DNA from: Pseudonocardia kunmingensis
GTDB taxonomy: Bacteria > Actinomycetota > Actinomycetes > Mycobacteriales > Pseudonocardiaceae
Direction of reading: 5' to 3'
NCBI RefSeq assembly: GCF_006716445.1
Contig: NZ_VFPA01000001.1
Location: 1,860,001 to 1,924,000 of the forward strand
DNA length: 64,000 nucleotides
The position numbers and the translations under genes are program-made. Positions 34,366 through 42,008 of this stretch are shown piece after piece; position 1 is the first letter of the stretch; every line of letters starts with the position of its first letter. A model generated the notes under the pieces. The model was not told where the DNA came from and did not search any database. It saw only the letters and a program-made list of their open reading frames with translations.

Positions 34366-35811
34366 ATGAGCAGCCCGGCCACCGGCCGCACCGACGACGC
34401 CACCGGGAAGCCGGTGCCGGCGGATGCGCGTGCGTCCGTCGTGATCGCGCTGCTGGTCGGCTCGGCGTTCGGGATGATCCTGAACGAGACGATCATGAGT
34501 GTCGCGCTGCCGGCGCTGATCGCCGACCTGCACATCACCGTCGCCACCGCGCAGTGGCTGACCAGCGGGTTCCTGCTGACGATGGCCGTGGTCATCCCGA
34601 TCACCGGGTTCCTGCTTCAGCGCTTCCCGCCGCGGCAGATCTACCTGGCCTCGATGACCCTGTTCAGCCTGGGCACGCTCATCTGCGCGCTGGCCCCCGG
34701 CTTCCCGGTGCTCCTGACCGGCCGCGTGGTGCAGGCCGCGGGCACGGCCGTGATGGTGCCGCTGCTGATGACGTCGGTGCTGCGCCTCGTGCCACCGGAG
34801 CGGCGCGGACAGATGATGGGCACGATCACGGTGGTCATCGCCGTCGCGCCGGCGATCGGCCCCACGCTCTCCGGCGTGATCCTCACCGCGCTCGGCTGGC
34901 GGTGGATGTTCTGGATCGTGCTGCCGCTCGCGCTGATCGCGCTGGCGGCCGGGCTGCGGTGGCTGCGGGTGGCCGCCGACGTGCGGCCCGTCCCCCTCGA
35001 CCTCGTCTCGGTGCTGCTGTCGGCGCTCGGCTTCGGTGGCCTGATCTTCGGCCTGAGCAGCGTCGGCGAGGCCGCCCGCGGCGAGGCGCAGCTGCCGCCG
35101 TGGCTGCCCACCGTCATCGGCGCCGTGGCGCTCGCGGTCTTCGTCGCCCGCCAGCTGCGGCTGCAGCGCGCGGGCAACGCCCTGCTGGACCTGCGTCCGC
35201 TGCGCCACCGGCCGTTCGTGATCTCGATCGTGCTGGTCGTGCTCAGCATGATGTCGCTGTTCGGGGTGCTGATCCTGCTCCCGCTCTACCTGCAGGACGT
35301 GCTCGGAGTCAACGCCTTCGCCACCGGGCTGGCGGTGCTCCCCGGCGGGCTCGTGATGGGGCTGCTGGGGCCCGTCGTCGGACGCCTCTACGACCGGCTC
35401 GGTGCGCGGAAGCTGGTCATCCCCGGGGCCGTGGTGCTCACCGTCGCGCTCTGGGCGTTCACCACGCTGGGGGCCACGTCCCCGCTGTCGATGGTCGTGG
35501 CGATGCACGTCGTGCTGGTCGTCGGGCTGTCGCTGATGCTCACCCCGCTCATCACCGACGCGCTGGGCCGGCTGCCCGGCGACCTCGACTCGCACGGCAG
35601 CGCGATCATGGCCACCATCCAGCAGGTCGCGGGCGCGGCGGGCACGGCGCTCTTCATCACGGTGATGGCGCTCGGATCGGCGACCGGCGCAGCCGGCACC
35701 GACGCGGCGGGTGCGCACGCGGCGTTCCTGTGCGCGGCGGTCATCGCCACCGTCGCCCTCCCCCTCACCCTGCTCGTCGGGGGTCGGCGCCAGGAGGCGA
35801 CGACGGCCTGA
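34366..35811 (+). CDS. DHA2-family multidrug MFS exporter (EmrB/QacA type)
   Basis: 481 residues with 14 membrane helices. Helix 1 has LNETIMSVALPALIADL, the N-E-T variant of the LDxTIVNVALP motif of DHA2 exporters, and motif C is in VVIAVAPAIGPTLSGVIL. GRLYDRLGARK repeats motif A in the second half. It probably expels drugs or lipophilic compounds by proton antiport. It is not flanked by its own TetR gene. AGGAG lies 4 nt before the ATG. It converges with the spermidine-synthase-like gene. Confidence 0.9.
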   Translation: MSSPATGRTDDATGKPVPADARASVVIALLVGSAFGMILNETIMSVALPALIADLHITVATAQWLTSGFLLTMAVVIPITGFLLQRFPPRQIYLASMTLFSLGTLICALAPGFPVLLTGRVVQAAGTAVMVPLLMTSVLRLVPPERRGQMMGTITVVIAVAPAIGPTLSGVILTALGWRWMFWIVLPLALIALAAGLRWLRVAADVRPVPLDLVSVLLSALGFGGLIFGLSSVGEAARGEAQLPPWLPTVIGAVALAVFVARQLRLQRAGNALLDLRPLRHRPFVISIVLVVLSMMSLFGVLILLPLYLQDVLGVNAFATGLAVLPGGLVMGLLGPVVGRLYDRLGARKLVIPGAVVLTVALWAFTTLGATSPLSMVVAMHVVLVVGLSLMLTPLITDALGRLPGDLDSHGSAIMATIQQVAGAAGTALFITVMALGSATGAAGTDAAGAHAAFLCAAVIATVALPLTLLVGGRRQEATTA

Positions 35812-35826
35812 GGGCGGTCGTCGCGC

Positions 35827-36684
35827 TCAAGCCCGGAAGGTTCCCCGCGGGGGCGGCGGCGACGCCACGGCCACGTCGTCGGTCACCGGCCGCGCACCGG
35901 CGCGGAACCGCTCGAGCTCCCTGCCGTGCAGCACCCGCCCGGGGAACCGGTCCCCCGCCACCCGCGCCGTCAGGTCGTCGACCGGCAGCGGCCCCGGCGC
36001 GCCGGCCAGCAGCAGGTTGCCGAAGCGACGGCCCCGGAGGACGGCGGGGTCGGCGGCGACGCAGGCGTGGGCGAACACCTCCTGCGCCGTGGCCACCTGG
36101 CCGCGGGCGAAGGCCAGCGCGCCGCCGTCGGTCAGGTTGGCCACGTAGGTCGCGGCGGGCGCCATGACGCGCGTGACGGCCCGCAGGAACTCCGCCGACG
36201 CCAGGTGCGACGGCGTGCGGGCGGCGGCGAACACGTCCATCACCACCAGGTCGAACGCGCCGTCGGGGAGGCGGGCGACGACCTCGCGCGCGTCGCCGGT
36301 GCGGACCCGCAGCCGCCACGCCCGCTCGGTCGGCAGCTCCCGGCGCACGAGCTCGACCAGCCCGGCGTCCACCTCGACCACCTGCTGGACGGACCGCGGC
36401 CGCGTCGTGGCGACGTAGCGCGGCAGCGTCAGGGCCCCGCCACCCAGGTGCAGTGCGCGCAGCGGACGGCGCGGGGGCGCCGCGAGGTCCACGACGTGCC
36501 CGAGCCTGCGGACGTAGTCGAACTCCAGGTGCGTCGGGTCGTCGAGGTCGACGTGCGACTGCGGCGTGCCGTCCACCAGCAGCGTCCAGCCGCGGCGGCG
36601 GTCCGGATCCGCCCGCAGCTCCGCGTCCCCGGTGCCGACCTGCGCGCGGACCGGCTCCCGCCCGTTCCCCCGCCGACCCGCCAC
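35827..36684 (-). CDS. Spermidine-synthase-like (SAM-fold) protein
   Basis: 285 residues. The fold is that of spermidine synthase: a beta N-terminus (TLLVDGTPQSHVDLDDPTHLEFDYVRRL) and a Rossmann core with the SAM/dcSAM loop LHLGGGALTLPRY, an acidic end in VVEVDAGLVEL, and VMDVFAAARTPSHL. The catalytic Asp of true polyamine synthases (usually D-x-S-D-P) reads MDVFAAARTP, so aminopropyl transfer is doubtful; many actinobacterial members of this type are uncharacterised. The GTG start has a GATACT box six bases upstream, suggesting a leaderless transcript. Confidence 0.8.
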   Translation of the reverse strand: MAGRRGNGREPVRAQVGTGDAELRADPDRRRGWTLLVDGTPQSHVDLDDPTHLEFDYVRRLGHVVDLAAPPRRPLRALHLGGGALTLPRYVATTRPRSVQQVVEVDAGLVELVRRELPTERAWRLRVRTGDAREVVARLPDGAFDLVVMDVFAAARTPSHLASAEFLRAVTRVMAPAATYVANLTDGGALAFARGQVATAQEVFAHACVAADPAVLRGRRFGNLLLAGAPGPLPVDDLTARVAGDRFPGRVLHGRELERFRAGARPVTDDVAVASPPPPRGTFRA

Positions 36685-36744
36685 GCGTCCAGTATCGACG
36701 CGCCGCGCACCGCCCCACGGCGGGCACCGCCGACCGCGAGCGGG

Positions 36745-37224
36745 TCAGCGCGCGCGGGTCGGGGGGCGGCGGGTGGCGGGCGTGCCGTCGGGGCGGAACC
36801 GTCGGCGGAGCGAGAACGCGCGGGCGGTCGGCCCGTAGGTGCGCAGGTGGCGCAACCGGCGCAGGGCGTCGTCCACCGCGGGGACGGTGCCCGCCGGCAG
36901 CCACCACAGCGCCGTGGACGGCTGCGGCGTCGCGGCGAACCACCGCGACCTCCGCTTCAGGAAGGCGGCGTGCGCGGTGCGGTAGGTGAACGCGTGCAGG
37001 GCCTCGTAGTCGCGCCACACCGTCAGGTTGACGAATACCGGCCCGCCCTCGCCGGGCTGGACGCAGATCCCGTGGCCGTCGTCGGTGCGCAGCTGCCAGA
37101 CGAAGCCGGGGCTCGCGGCGGCAAGGCAGTGGATCGAGTCGATCCCCGCGGCGAACTCCCGCATGGACGGATCGTCGACCGGCGCGCGCAGCCGGGCGAC
37201 GTTCACCTGCGCGAGGTGCTGCAC
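36745..37224 (-). CDS. DUF3291 protein
   Basis: About 159 residues of the DUF3291 family, small dimeric alpha-beta barrel-like proteins of unknown function. Conserved segments: HLAQVNVARLRAPVDDP at the start, VNLTVWRDYEALHAFTY in the middle and ALWWLPAGTVPAVDDALRR near the end; these match the family's Trp and His positions. The GTG at 37224 has no ribosome-binding site but has a TACGCT box seven nt upstream, so it is taken as leaderless; a GTG at 37272 would add 16 residues. Confidence 0.78.
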   Translation of the reverse strand: MQHLAQVNVARLRAPVDDPSMREFAAGIDSIHCLAAASPGFVWQLRTDDGHGICVQPGEGGPVFVNLTVWRDYEALHAFTYRTAHAAFLKRRSRWFAATPQPSTALWWLPAGTVPAVDDALRRLRHLRTYGPTARAFSLRRRFRPDGTPATRRPPTRAR

Positions 37225-37231
37225 CGGCGCC

Positions 37232-37237
37232 AGCGTA
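37232..37237 (-). promoter_or_regulatory. -10 box of a leaderless DUF3291 promoter
   Basis: TACGCT on the minus strand, seven nt before the GTG at 37224. Confidence 0.4.
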
Positions 37238-37294
37238 GGGGGGCGGGCGCGGCCGTGACCGCTGACCCGCACCCCGCGAACCCGACCCTCGCGG

Positions 37295-37774
37295 TCAGGA
37301 CCACAGCCCGATCGCCAGCGCGGCGGTCGCGGCCGTGCAGGCCGCCGCGCGGACGTGGTTCCACGCGGTCCAGCGGGCGAGGTAGCCGGTCCAGACCTCG
37401 GCGCCCTGCGCGCTCGCCGGGTCCGCGGCGTCCAGCCGGTTGTTCATCGGCACGTTCACCGCCATCGTCAGCACGATGCTGCCGACGAGGTACAGCAGCG
37501 CCCCGGCGACGATCCAGGCGGTGCCTGCCCGGCCGCTGAACGGCGCACCGACGGCCAGCACCAGGCACAGGAGCGCCGTGCCGCCGAAGACGAGGCCGAA
37601 CAGCGGGTTGAGGATCGTGCGGTTGATCTGCTGCATCGCCGCGGCGCCGTCGGCCGGGGACAGCCTGCGCAGCCCCGGCATCACCGCGGTCGAGAAGGCG
37701 AAGAACACCCCTGCCATCACGCCGCAGCCGACGGCACCGAGCAGCGCGACGGCGGGCAGGACCGAGTCGATCAT
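37295..37774 (-). CDS. DUF1772 membrane protein
   Basis: 159 residues with four membrane helices, typical of DUF1772 (anthrone-oxygenase-like). Visible are GCGVMAGVFFAFSTAVMPGL in helix 1, the MQQINRTILNPLF segment and NVPMNNRLDAADP before the last helices, all conserved in the family. Function unproven; some fungal relatives oxidise anthrones. It overlaps the stop of the NmrA-like gene by 4 nt (ATGA), so the two form an operon divergent from an AraC regulator. Confidence 0.85.
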   Translation of the reverse strand: MIDSVLPAVALLGAVGCGVMAGVFFAFSTAVMPGLRRLSPADGAAAMQQINRTILNPLFGLVFGGTALLCLVLAVGAPFSGRAGTAWIVAGALLYLVGSIVLTMAVNVPMNNRLDAADPASAQGAEVWTGYLARWTAWNHVRAAACTAATAALAIGLWS

Positions 37775-38664
37775 GACGTCTCCTGGCGATCGGGGAGGAG
37801 CGTGGACACCACGTCCTCGAACCGGGTGGGGGTCGTCGTGGCGGGGGTGCGCCCCTCGTGCGGGGTGATGGCGCCGGCCGAGAGCGCGTGCCCCATCTCG
37901 ACGTGCAGCGCCGCGGTGTCCGGGGAGAACCCGCCCTGGACCAGCGCGCCGATCATCTCCTCGTCGGGGAGCCGGACGTACTGCAGGTCCGGGTTGCCGA
38001 TCGCCGCGCCCAGGATCCGGGTGGCCTCGGTGTAGGTGAGGTCGCGCGGGCCGAGCAGCTCGCGGACCGCGACACCCGTCCAGTCCCGGGAGCGCAGCGC
38101 CGCGGCGGCGACCTCGGCGATGTCCCGGGTGGCGATCATCGGCACCGCCACGTCGGGGTCGACCACGTCGGCGTTGACGCCCATGGCCTCCACGAGGTCG
38201 ACCGCCGCGACGATGCTCTCGAAGAACAGCGTCGGCCGCAGGAACAGCACGTCGACGCCGTCCAGCGCGCGCAGGCGCTGCTCCTGGGGGTACAGGCTCG
38301 CGGCGATGAACCCGGTGCCGTCCGGCAGGTCGGCCCCGAGGCTGCTCAGGGCCACCACCGAACGCACGCCCGAGTCCCGGATGGCCGTGACGATCGCCTC
38401 GCCCAGCCGGGCCTGCTCGGCCCGGAAGTCCGGCGCCGTCGGGCTGTAGGGCAGCAGCGTGTGCACGGCGTCGGCCCCGCGGAAGGCGCGGGTCAGGAAG
38501 TCCGCGTCGCCTGCGTCACCCGCGACGACCTCGGCCCCGTCGGCGGCGAGCCGGGCGAGCGCTTCGGGGTTGCGGCCGACGGCGCGCACCTGCTCACCCG
38601 CCGCCGACAGCCGGCGGACGATCTTGCTGCCGACCTGGCCGGTCGCTCCCATCACGGTGATCAT
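37771..38664 (-). CDS. NAD(P)-binding NmrA-like reductase
   Basis: 297 residues, atypical short-chain dehydrogenase fold. The nucleotide loop is MGATGQVGSKIV (GxxGxxG), followed by AVGRNP (selects NADP-type ribose) and the NmrA-like DVDVLFLRPTLFFES. The active-site Tyr/Lys pair is not obvious, as in NmrA/HSCARG redox sensors and many quinone-reductase-like relatives. GAGGAGA lies before the ATG. It is first gene of an operon with DUF1772, divergent from AraC. Confidence 0.85.
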   Translation of the reverse strand: MITVMGATGQVGSKIVRRLSAAGEQVRAVGRNPEALARLAADGAEVVAGDAGDADFLTRAFRGADAVHTLLPYSPTAPDFRAEQARLGEAIVTAIRDSGVRSVVALSSLGADLPDGTGFIAASLYPQEQRLRALDGVDVLFLRPTLFFESIVAAVDLVEAMGVNADVVDPDVAVPMIATRDIAEVAAAALRSRDWTGVAVRELLGPRDLTYTEATRILGAAIGNPDLQYVRLPDEEMIGALVQGGFSPDTAALHVEMGHALSAGAITPHEGRTPATTTPTRFEDVVSTLLPDRQETS

Positions 38665-38724
38665 CGGGTTCTCCTCGGGGTCGTGGTCGTCCTTGCTCGA
38701 CGTCCAGGCTGCCGGGGCGGAACT

Positions 38725-38757
38725 GGACTTCCCATCGCCGGGAGTCGCACTTCCATG
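38725..38757. promoter_or_regulatory. Candidate AraC operator, two direct half-sites
   Basis: GGACTTCCCAT (38725) and GCACTTCCATG (38747) are near-identical direct repeats starting 22 bp apart, about two helical turns. They lie in the 149-bp gap between the AraC regulator and the NmrA-like operon. Direct half-sites on one face of the helix are what AraC-type proteins usually bind. Confidence 0.35.
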
Positions 38758-38813
38758 CTCGTTCGTCCAGGTCTGGTGGACGCTCGGTCCTCCGGCCCGG
38801 CACACTGACCGTC

Positions 38814-39788
38814 GTGCTCACGAACCCGCTGCACGCGGACGACCCGCTCGGCGAGGCGCTGCACTTCCTGCGCGTCACCGGCAGCTTCTACTGCCACTCC
38901 GAGCTGACCGCGCCGTGGGGACTGACGGTGCCGGACTGGCCGGACTGCCTCTGGTTCCACATCGTCACCGCCGGGCGGATGCAGCTCGAGGTGGGCGACG
39001 CCGAGCCGCGGGTGCTGCAGGCCGGGGACCTCGCGCTCGTGCCGCACGGTCGGGGCCACACGCTGCGCAGCGAGCCGGGCACGATCGCCCCCGACGTCAC
39101 GAGCATCGAGCACGAGTTCCGCAACCGCTACGGGATCCTGCGCCACGGCGGGGGCGGAGCCGCCACCGTGCTCCTCTGCGGGGCGGTCCGGCTGGACCAC
39201 CCGGCCGCGCACCACATCGTCCCGCTGCTGCCCGACGTGATCCACGTCGAACCCGGAGGAGGACCGCAGGGCGAATGGATGCAGAGCACCCTGCGCCTGA
39301 TCGCCGCCGAGGCCTCGGAGCTGCGCCCCGCCGGTGAAGCAGTGATCACCCGGCTGTCGGACATCCTCGTCATCCAGACCCTGCGGGCCTGGATCGAGCA
39401 CGACCCGGCGGCCCAGCGGGGCTGGCTCGGCGCGCTGCGCGACCGGCAGATCGGCCGGGCGATCTCACTGATCCACCGCGAACCCGCGCGGGACTGGACG
39501 GTCGCGTCGCTGGCCACCGAGCTAGCCATGTCGCGCTCGGCGTTCTCGGCCCGCTTCACCGAGCTCGTCGACGAGCCCGCCATGCGCTACGTCACCCGCT
39601 GGCGCATGCACGTGGCCCGCACCTGGCTGACCGAGGAGGGGGCCACCGTCGGCGAGGTGGCGGGCCGGCTCGGCTACCAGTCGGAGGCGGCGTTCAGCCG
39701 TGCCTTCAAGCGGATGGTCGGCGTCTCCCCCGGCGCCGTCGGCGCACGGGGCCGCGACCAGGTCCAGCGGCTCCACGAGCCCGCCTGA
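38814..39788 (+). CDS. AraC-family transcriptional regulator with cupin sensor
   Basis: 324 residues. The N-terminal AraC-type cupin sensor (Cupin_6 group) runs about 1-180 with GLTVPDWPDCLWFHIVTAG and LVPHGRGHTLRS. The C-terminal double helix-turn-helix runs 215-315: WTVASLATELAMSRSAFSARF and VGEVAGRLGYQSEAAFSRAFKR, the latter the AraC signature. The GTG start has no ribosome-binding site; a CACACT box seven nt upstream hints at a leaderless mRNA. It is divergent from NmrA-like/DUF1772, the usual arrangement for direct control. Confidence 0.9.
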   Translation: MLTNPLHADDPLGEALHFLRVTGSFYCHSELTAPWGLTVPDWPDCLWFHIVTAGRMQLEVGDAEPRVLQAGDLALVPHGRGHTLRSEPGTIAPDVTSIEHEFRNRYGILRHGGGGAATVLLCGAVRLDHPAAHHIVPLLPDVIHVEPGGGPQGEWMQSTLRLIAAEASELRPAGEAVITRLSDILVIQTLRAWIEHDPAAQRGWLGALRDRQIGRAISLIHREPARDWTVASLATELAMSRSAFSARFTELVDEPAMRYVTRWRMHVARTWLTEEGATVGEVAGRLGYQSEAAFSRAFKRMVGVSPGAVGARGRDQVQRLHEPA

Positions 39789-40002
39789 CCGACTCGTGGT
39801 CGTGAACGTCCGCGCTGATCAGGAGCCTGCCGCCACCGGGCGCAACGGATGAACCGGACACCGCCGGACGGCGGCACGGGCGCCTGACCCGAACGGGGCA
39901 CCGCCCCGCCGCTCGTCGCTCGCCGACGCGCTCTCGTCCCATCCGCCGGCCCTCTGACGTGCAGGGGACCGGGAGGTTGCTTACGTTGCCTCTCGGATAC
40001 AT

Positions 40003-40091
40003 GACGGCACGGTCACGAAAAGGACACGGGACTCCCCACCCGCCGGCTCCCCCGAACCGGACGCCCTTACCGTCGCCGTCGGTCCGGAAGG
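40003..40091 (+). promoter_or_regulatory. Structured RNA leader 1
   Basis: Within the 309-bp gap before the first secreted-protein gene. The stem GACGGC/CGGT (40003-40013) pairs with ACCG/GCCGTC (40069-40080) and encloses a hairpin CCGGCTC/GAACCGG (40043-40060) with loop CCCC. GGAAGG (40086-40091) lies just after the closing stem, 6 nt before the GTG. The same architecture with different closing-stem bases precedes the paralogue at 41104. The rest of the gap (39789-40002) shows no gene; TTGCTT at about 39977 may belong to a promoter. Confidence 0.55.
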
Positions 40092-40097
40092 CAGGTC

Positions 40098-40934
40098 GTG
40101 GCTCGGCATCGCTCCCCCCGGGGCCGAGGCGCGCACCAGCACCCGCTCACGGTGGCTCCCGGCCGCCGCCGTGCCGGCGCTGGCGCGCTACGGTCCGTAC
40201 CGACCCCGCTGCGGCGGGGTGCCGCCGCAGTGGCCGTCACCGGCAGCGCGTTCTCGCTGGTCGGCGGCGCACCACCCGAACCGGAACGGGCTCCCGCGCC
40301 CGCCGTCGTGCCGGTCGCGCAGGCCGAGCTCGACGAGCCGGACGAGCTCGACGCGGCGGGCGCCACGGGCGCGTCGCTGCTGGCGGCGGCCGTCGAGCCG
40401 GTCGACCCCGACCCGGACGTCGCCGACGCGAGCGAGCTGGTGAAGGCCGTGCAGCTCGCCGAGCAGGAGATCGCCCGGGTCGCCGCCGAGAAGGCCGCCG
40501 CCGAGGAGCGGGCCGCGCAGGAGCGCGCCGCCGCCGAGGCCGAGGCTGCGAAGGGCCCGGTGGACTGCGGCCTGGACCTCTCCGACCTGGGACGCGTGAA
40601 GTCGAACGTGCGCAACGCGGCGGAGCAGCTCGGCTGCCGCTACGGCGAGCCGGACATGCACGGCGTCGCAGGCCGGGCCGGCACCTCGGACCACCCGAGC
40701 GGCCTGGCCGTCGACTTCATGGTCGACCGCGCCACCGGTGACGCGCTCGCCTCCTGCGCACTCGAGAACATGGACACCCTGGGCGTCAAGTACGTGATCT
40801 GGGAACAGCAGATCAACCACGGCAACGGGTGGAAGGGCATGGAGGACCGCGGCGGCGCGACCGCCAACCACTTCGACCACGTGCACATCTCGTTCGAACG
40901 CGGCGGAGGTGGCGGCTCCCTCCAGGGCTGCTGA
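40098..40934 (+). CDS. Secreted ARB_07466-like (VanY/M15-type fold) protein, paralogue 1
   Basis: 278 residues. The first 45 are basic (starts ARHRSPRGRGAHQ), then a signal or anchor helix (about 45-60), a Pro/Glu/Asp-rich stretch, an Ala/Glu coiled coil (about 115-150), and a C-terminal domain with SDHPSGLAVDFMV and HFDHVHISF, the His/Asp/His pattern of the ARB_07466 domain related to metallo-carboxypeptidases. Cys residues at the domain ends may pair outside the cell. Probably acts on or binds the cell wall. GTG start with GGAAGG 6 nt upstream. A paralogue follows 169 bp later. Confidence 0.82.
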   Translation: MARHRSPRGRGAHQHPLTVAPGRRRAGAGALRSVPTPLRRGAAAVAVTGSAFSLVGGAPPEPERAPAPAVVPVAQAELDEPDELDAAGATGASLLAAAVEPVDPDPDVADASELVKAVQLAEQEIARVAAEKAAAEERAAQERAAAEAEAAKGPVDCGLDLSDLGRVKSNVRNAAEQLGCRYGEPDMHGVAGRAGTSDHPSGLAVDFMVDRATGDALASCALENMDTLGVKYVIWEQQINHGNGWKGMEDRGGATANHFDHVHISFERGGGGGSLQGC

Positions 40935-40989
40935 CGCCGCAACCGCAACACGCGGGGTCACCGATGACAGCCCTGCGTAACCGATCCGC

Positions 40990-40995
40990 TATCGT
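40990..40995 (+). promoter_or_regulatory. -10 box (TATCGT) before RNA leader 2
   Basis: TATCGT ends 8 nt before the closing stem of leader 2, so a transcript would begin at about 41002, just where the structured leader starts. Confidence 0.5.
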
Positions 40996-41003
40996 GCGTG
41001 ACG

Positions 41004-41097
41004 GATCGACGCGCGACCCGGCTCCCCACGGGTGGGATCCCCCGATCCGCCGGTTCCCCCGAACCGGTCGCCCGGACGGGTCGCGCGATCCGGAAGG
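41004..41097 (+). promoter_or_regulatory. Structured RNA leader 2
   Basis: Closing stem GATC/GCGCGACCCG (41004-41020, GAC bulge) with CGGGTCGCGC/GATC (41077-41090), 14 pairs. Inside are TCCCCAC/GGTGGGA (41023-41037) and a perfect hairpin CCGGTTC/GAACCGG (41050-41067) with CCCC loop. GGAAGG at 41092-41097 is followed by GTG at 41104. Compared with leader 1, paired positions differ on both sides while pairing is kept, and the single-strand parts CTCCCCAC and CGGAAGGCAGGTCGTG are conserved. It could be a riboswitch-like or protein-bound leader; family unknown to me. Confidence 0.6.
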
Positions 41098-41103
41098 CAG
41101 GTC

Positions 41104-41877
41104 GTGTCTCGGCACCGCTCCCCCGGCGGCCGCAGCGCGCACCAGCGGCCCGTTCTGAACGCGGCCGCGCTCCCCGGTGCGCAGGCCCACCGACCGGCGC
41201 GCCACCGCGCCGCTGGCGAGTTCGTCGTGCGCAACGGCATGGCGGCGGTCGCCGCGGGCGGCGCGCTCGCCGTGGCCGTTCCCACCGTCGCCGCCACCAC
41301 CATCACCGCCCCCGTCACCGAGGCGGCGGCCGACGGGACGCTCGTGCGCCCCGTGGCCGCGGTCCCCGGGGGCGATGTCCGGATGCTGACCAGCATCCTC
41401 CCGGTCGCGGCCACGCACGAGCCGGAACCCCCCGAACTGGACGTCGCCGACCTCGTGAAGGCCACCGGCCTCGCCGAGCAGCACGCCGCCGCGTTCTGCG
41501 ACGACGTCGACCTGGACGACCTGGGCCGCGTCAAACCGTGGGTGCGGGCCGGCGCCCGGTTCCTCAGCTGCCTCTACGACGAGCCCGAGCTCATCGGCAA
41601 GGCCCACCGCAGCCGCGACTCCGACCACCCGCGGGGCCTCGCCATCGACCTGATGGTCCGCGGCGAGCGGGGGGACCGGATCGCCGAGTGCGCCCTGGCC
41701 AACCAGGACGAGCTCGGCGTCGACTACGTCATCTGGGAGCAGCGGTACAACGACGGCGGCGGCTGGGAGCGCATGTCCGACCGCGGCGACGACACCGAGA
41801 ACCACTACGACCACGTGCACGTCTCGTTCGACGAGGACGCGCCGGAGTCGACACCGCGCCCCGATCGCTGCGGCTGA
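41104..41877 (+). CDS. Secreted ARB_07466-like (VanY/M15-type fold) protein, paralogue 2
   Basis: 257 residues and clearly related to the preceding gene: it starts SRHRSPGGRSAHQ, has a hydrophobic signal-like helix (GMAAVAAGGALAVAVPTVAA, about 40-59), a short linker, and the C-terminal domain with SDHPRGLAIDLMV and HYDHVHVSF. It lacks the long coiled coil of paralogue 1. Conserved His and Asp positions are kept in both. GTG start with the same GGAAGG spacing. The duplication included the RNA leader, so the two are likely controlled by the same signal. Confidence 0.82.
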   Translation: MSRHRSPGGRSAHQRPVLNAAALPGAQAHRPARHRAAGEFVVRNGMAAVAAGGALAVAVPTVAATTITAPVTEAAADGTLVRPVAAVPGGDVRMLTSILPVAATHEPEPPELDVADLVKATGLAEQHAAAFCDDVDLDDLGRVKPWVRAGARFLSCLYDEPELIGKAHRSRDSDHPRGLAIDLMVRGERGDRIAECALANQDELGVDYVIWEQRYNDGGGWERMSDRGDDTENHYDHVHVSFDEDAPESTPRPDRCG

Positions 41878-41890
41878 CGCCGCCGTGAGT

Positions 41891-41953
41891 GAGCGCAGCG
41901 AGCGAACCATGGACACAGCGTGGGCCGCGAAGCGGCCGACCGAGCGCAGCGAG
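41891..41953. repeat. Short direct repeats GAGCGCAGCGAG
   Basis: Two copies (41891-41902 and 41942-41953) 51 bp apart in the intergenic region before the 40-bp palindrome, with a small GGCCGC/GCGGCC dyad between. Such Ser-Glu-Arg-coded GC-rich motifs are frequent between actinobacterial genes. Function unknown. Confidence 0.45.
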
Positions 41954-41961
41954 GGAGGACG

Positions 41962-42001
41962 GTGAGTGGATACGAGTGCTCCGGCACTCGTATCCACTCA
42001 C
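41962..42001. repeat. 40-bp palindromic repeat, copy 4 (perfect)
   Basis: GTGAGTGGATACGAGTGC and its exact inverse GCACTCGTATCCACTCAC flank a TCCG loop: 18 perfect pairs. It lies between the convergent paralogue-2 and PhoX genes, where it may act as a bidirectional terminator. It is the best preserved copy and gives the consensus of the family. Confidence 0.9.
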
Positions 42002-42008
42002 GAAGCGG

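Noticed and set aside
40003-41097. c-di-AMP (ydaO) riboswitches
   Set aside because: Context and the CTCCCCACGGGTG-like segment are suggestive, but the conserved ydaO 3' core with CAGCTAACC is not seen; kept only as structured leaders of unknown class.
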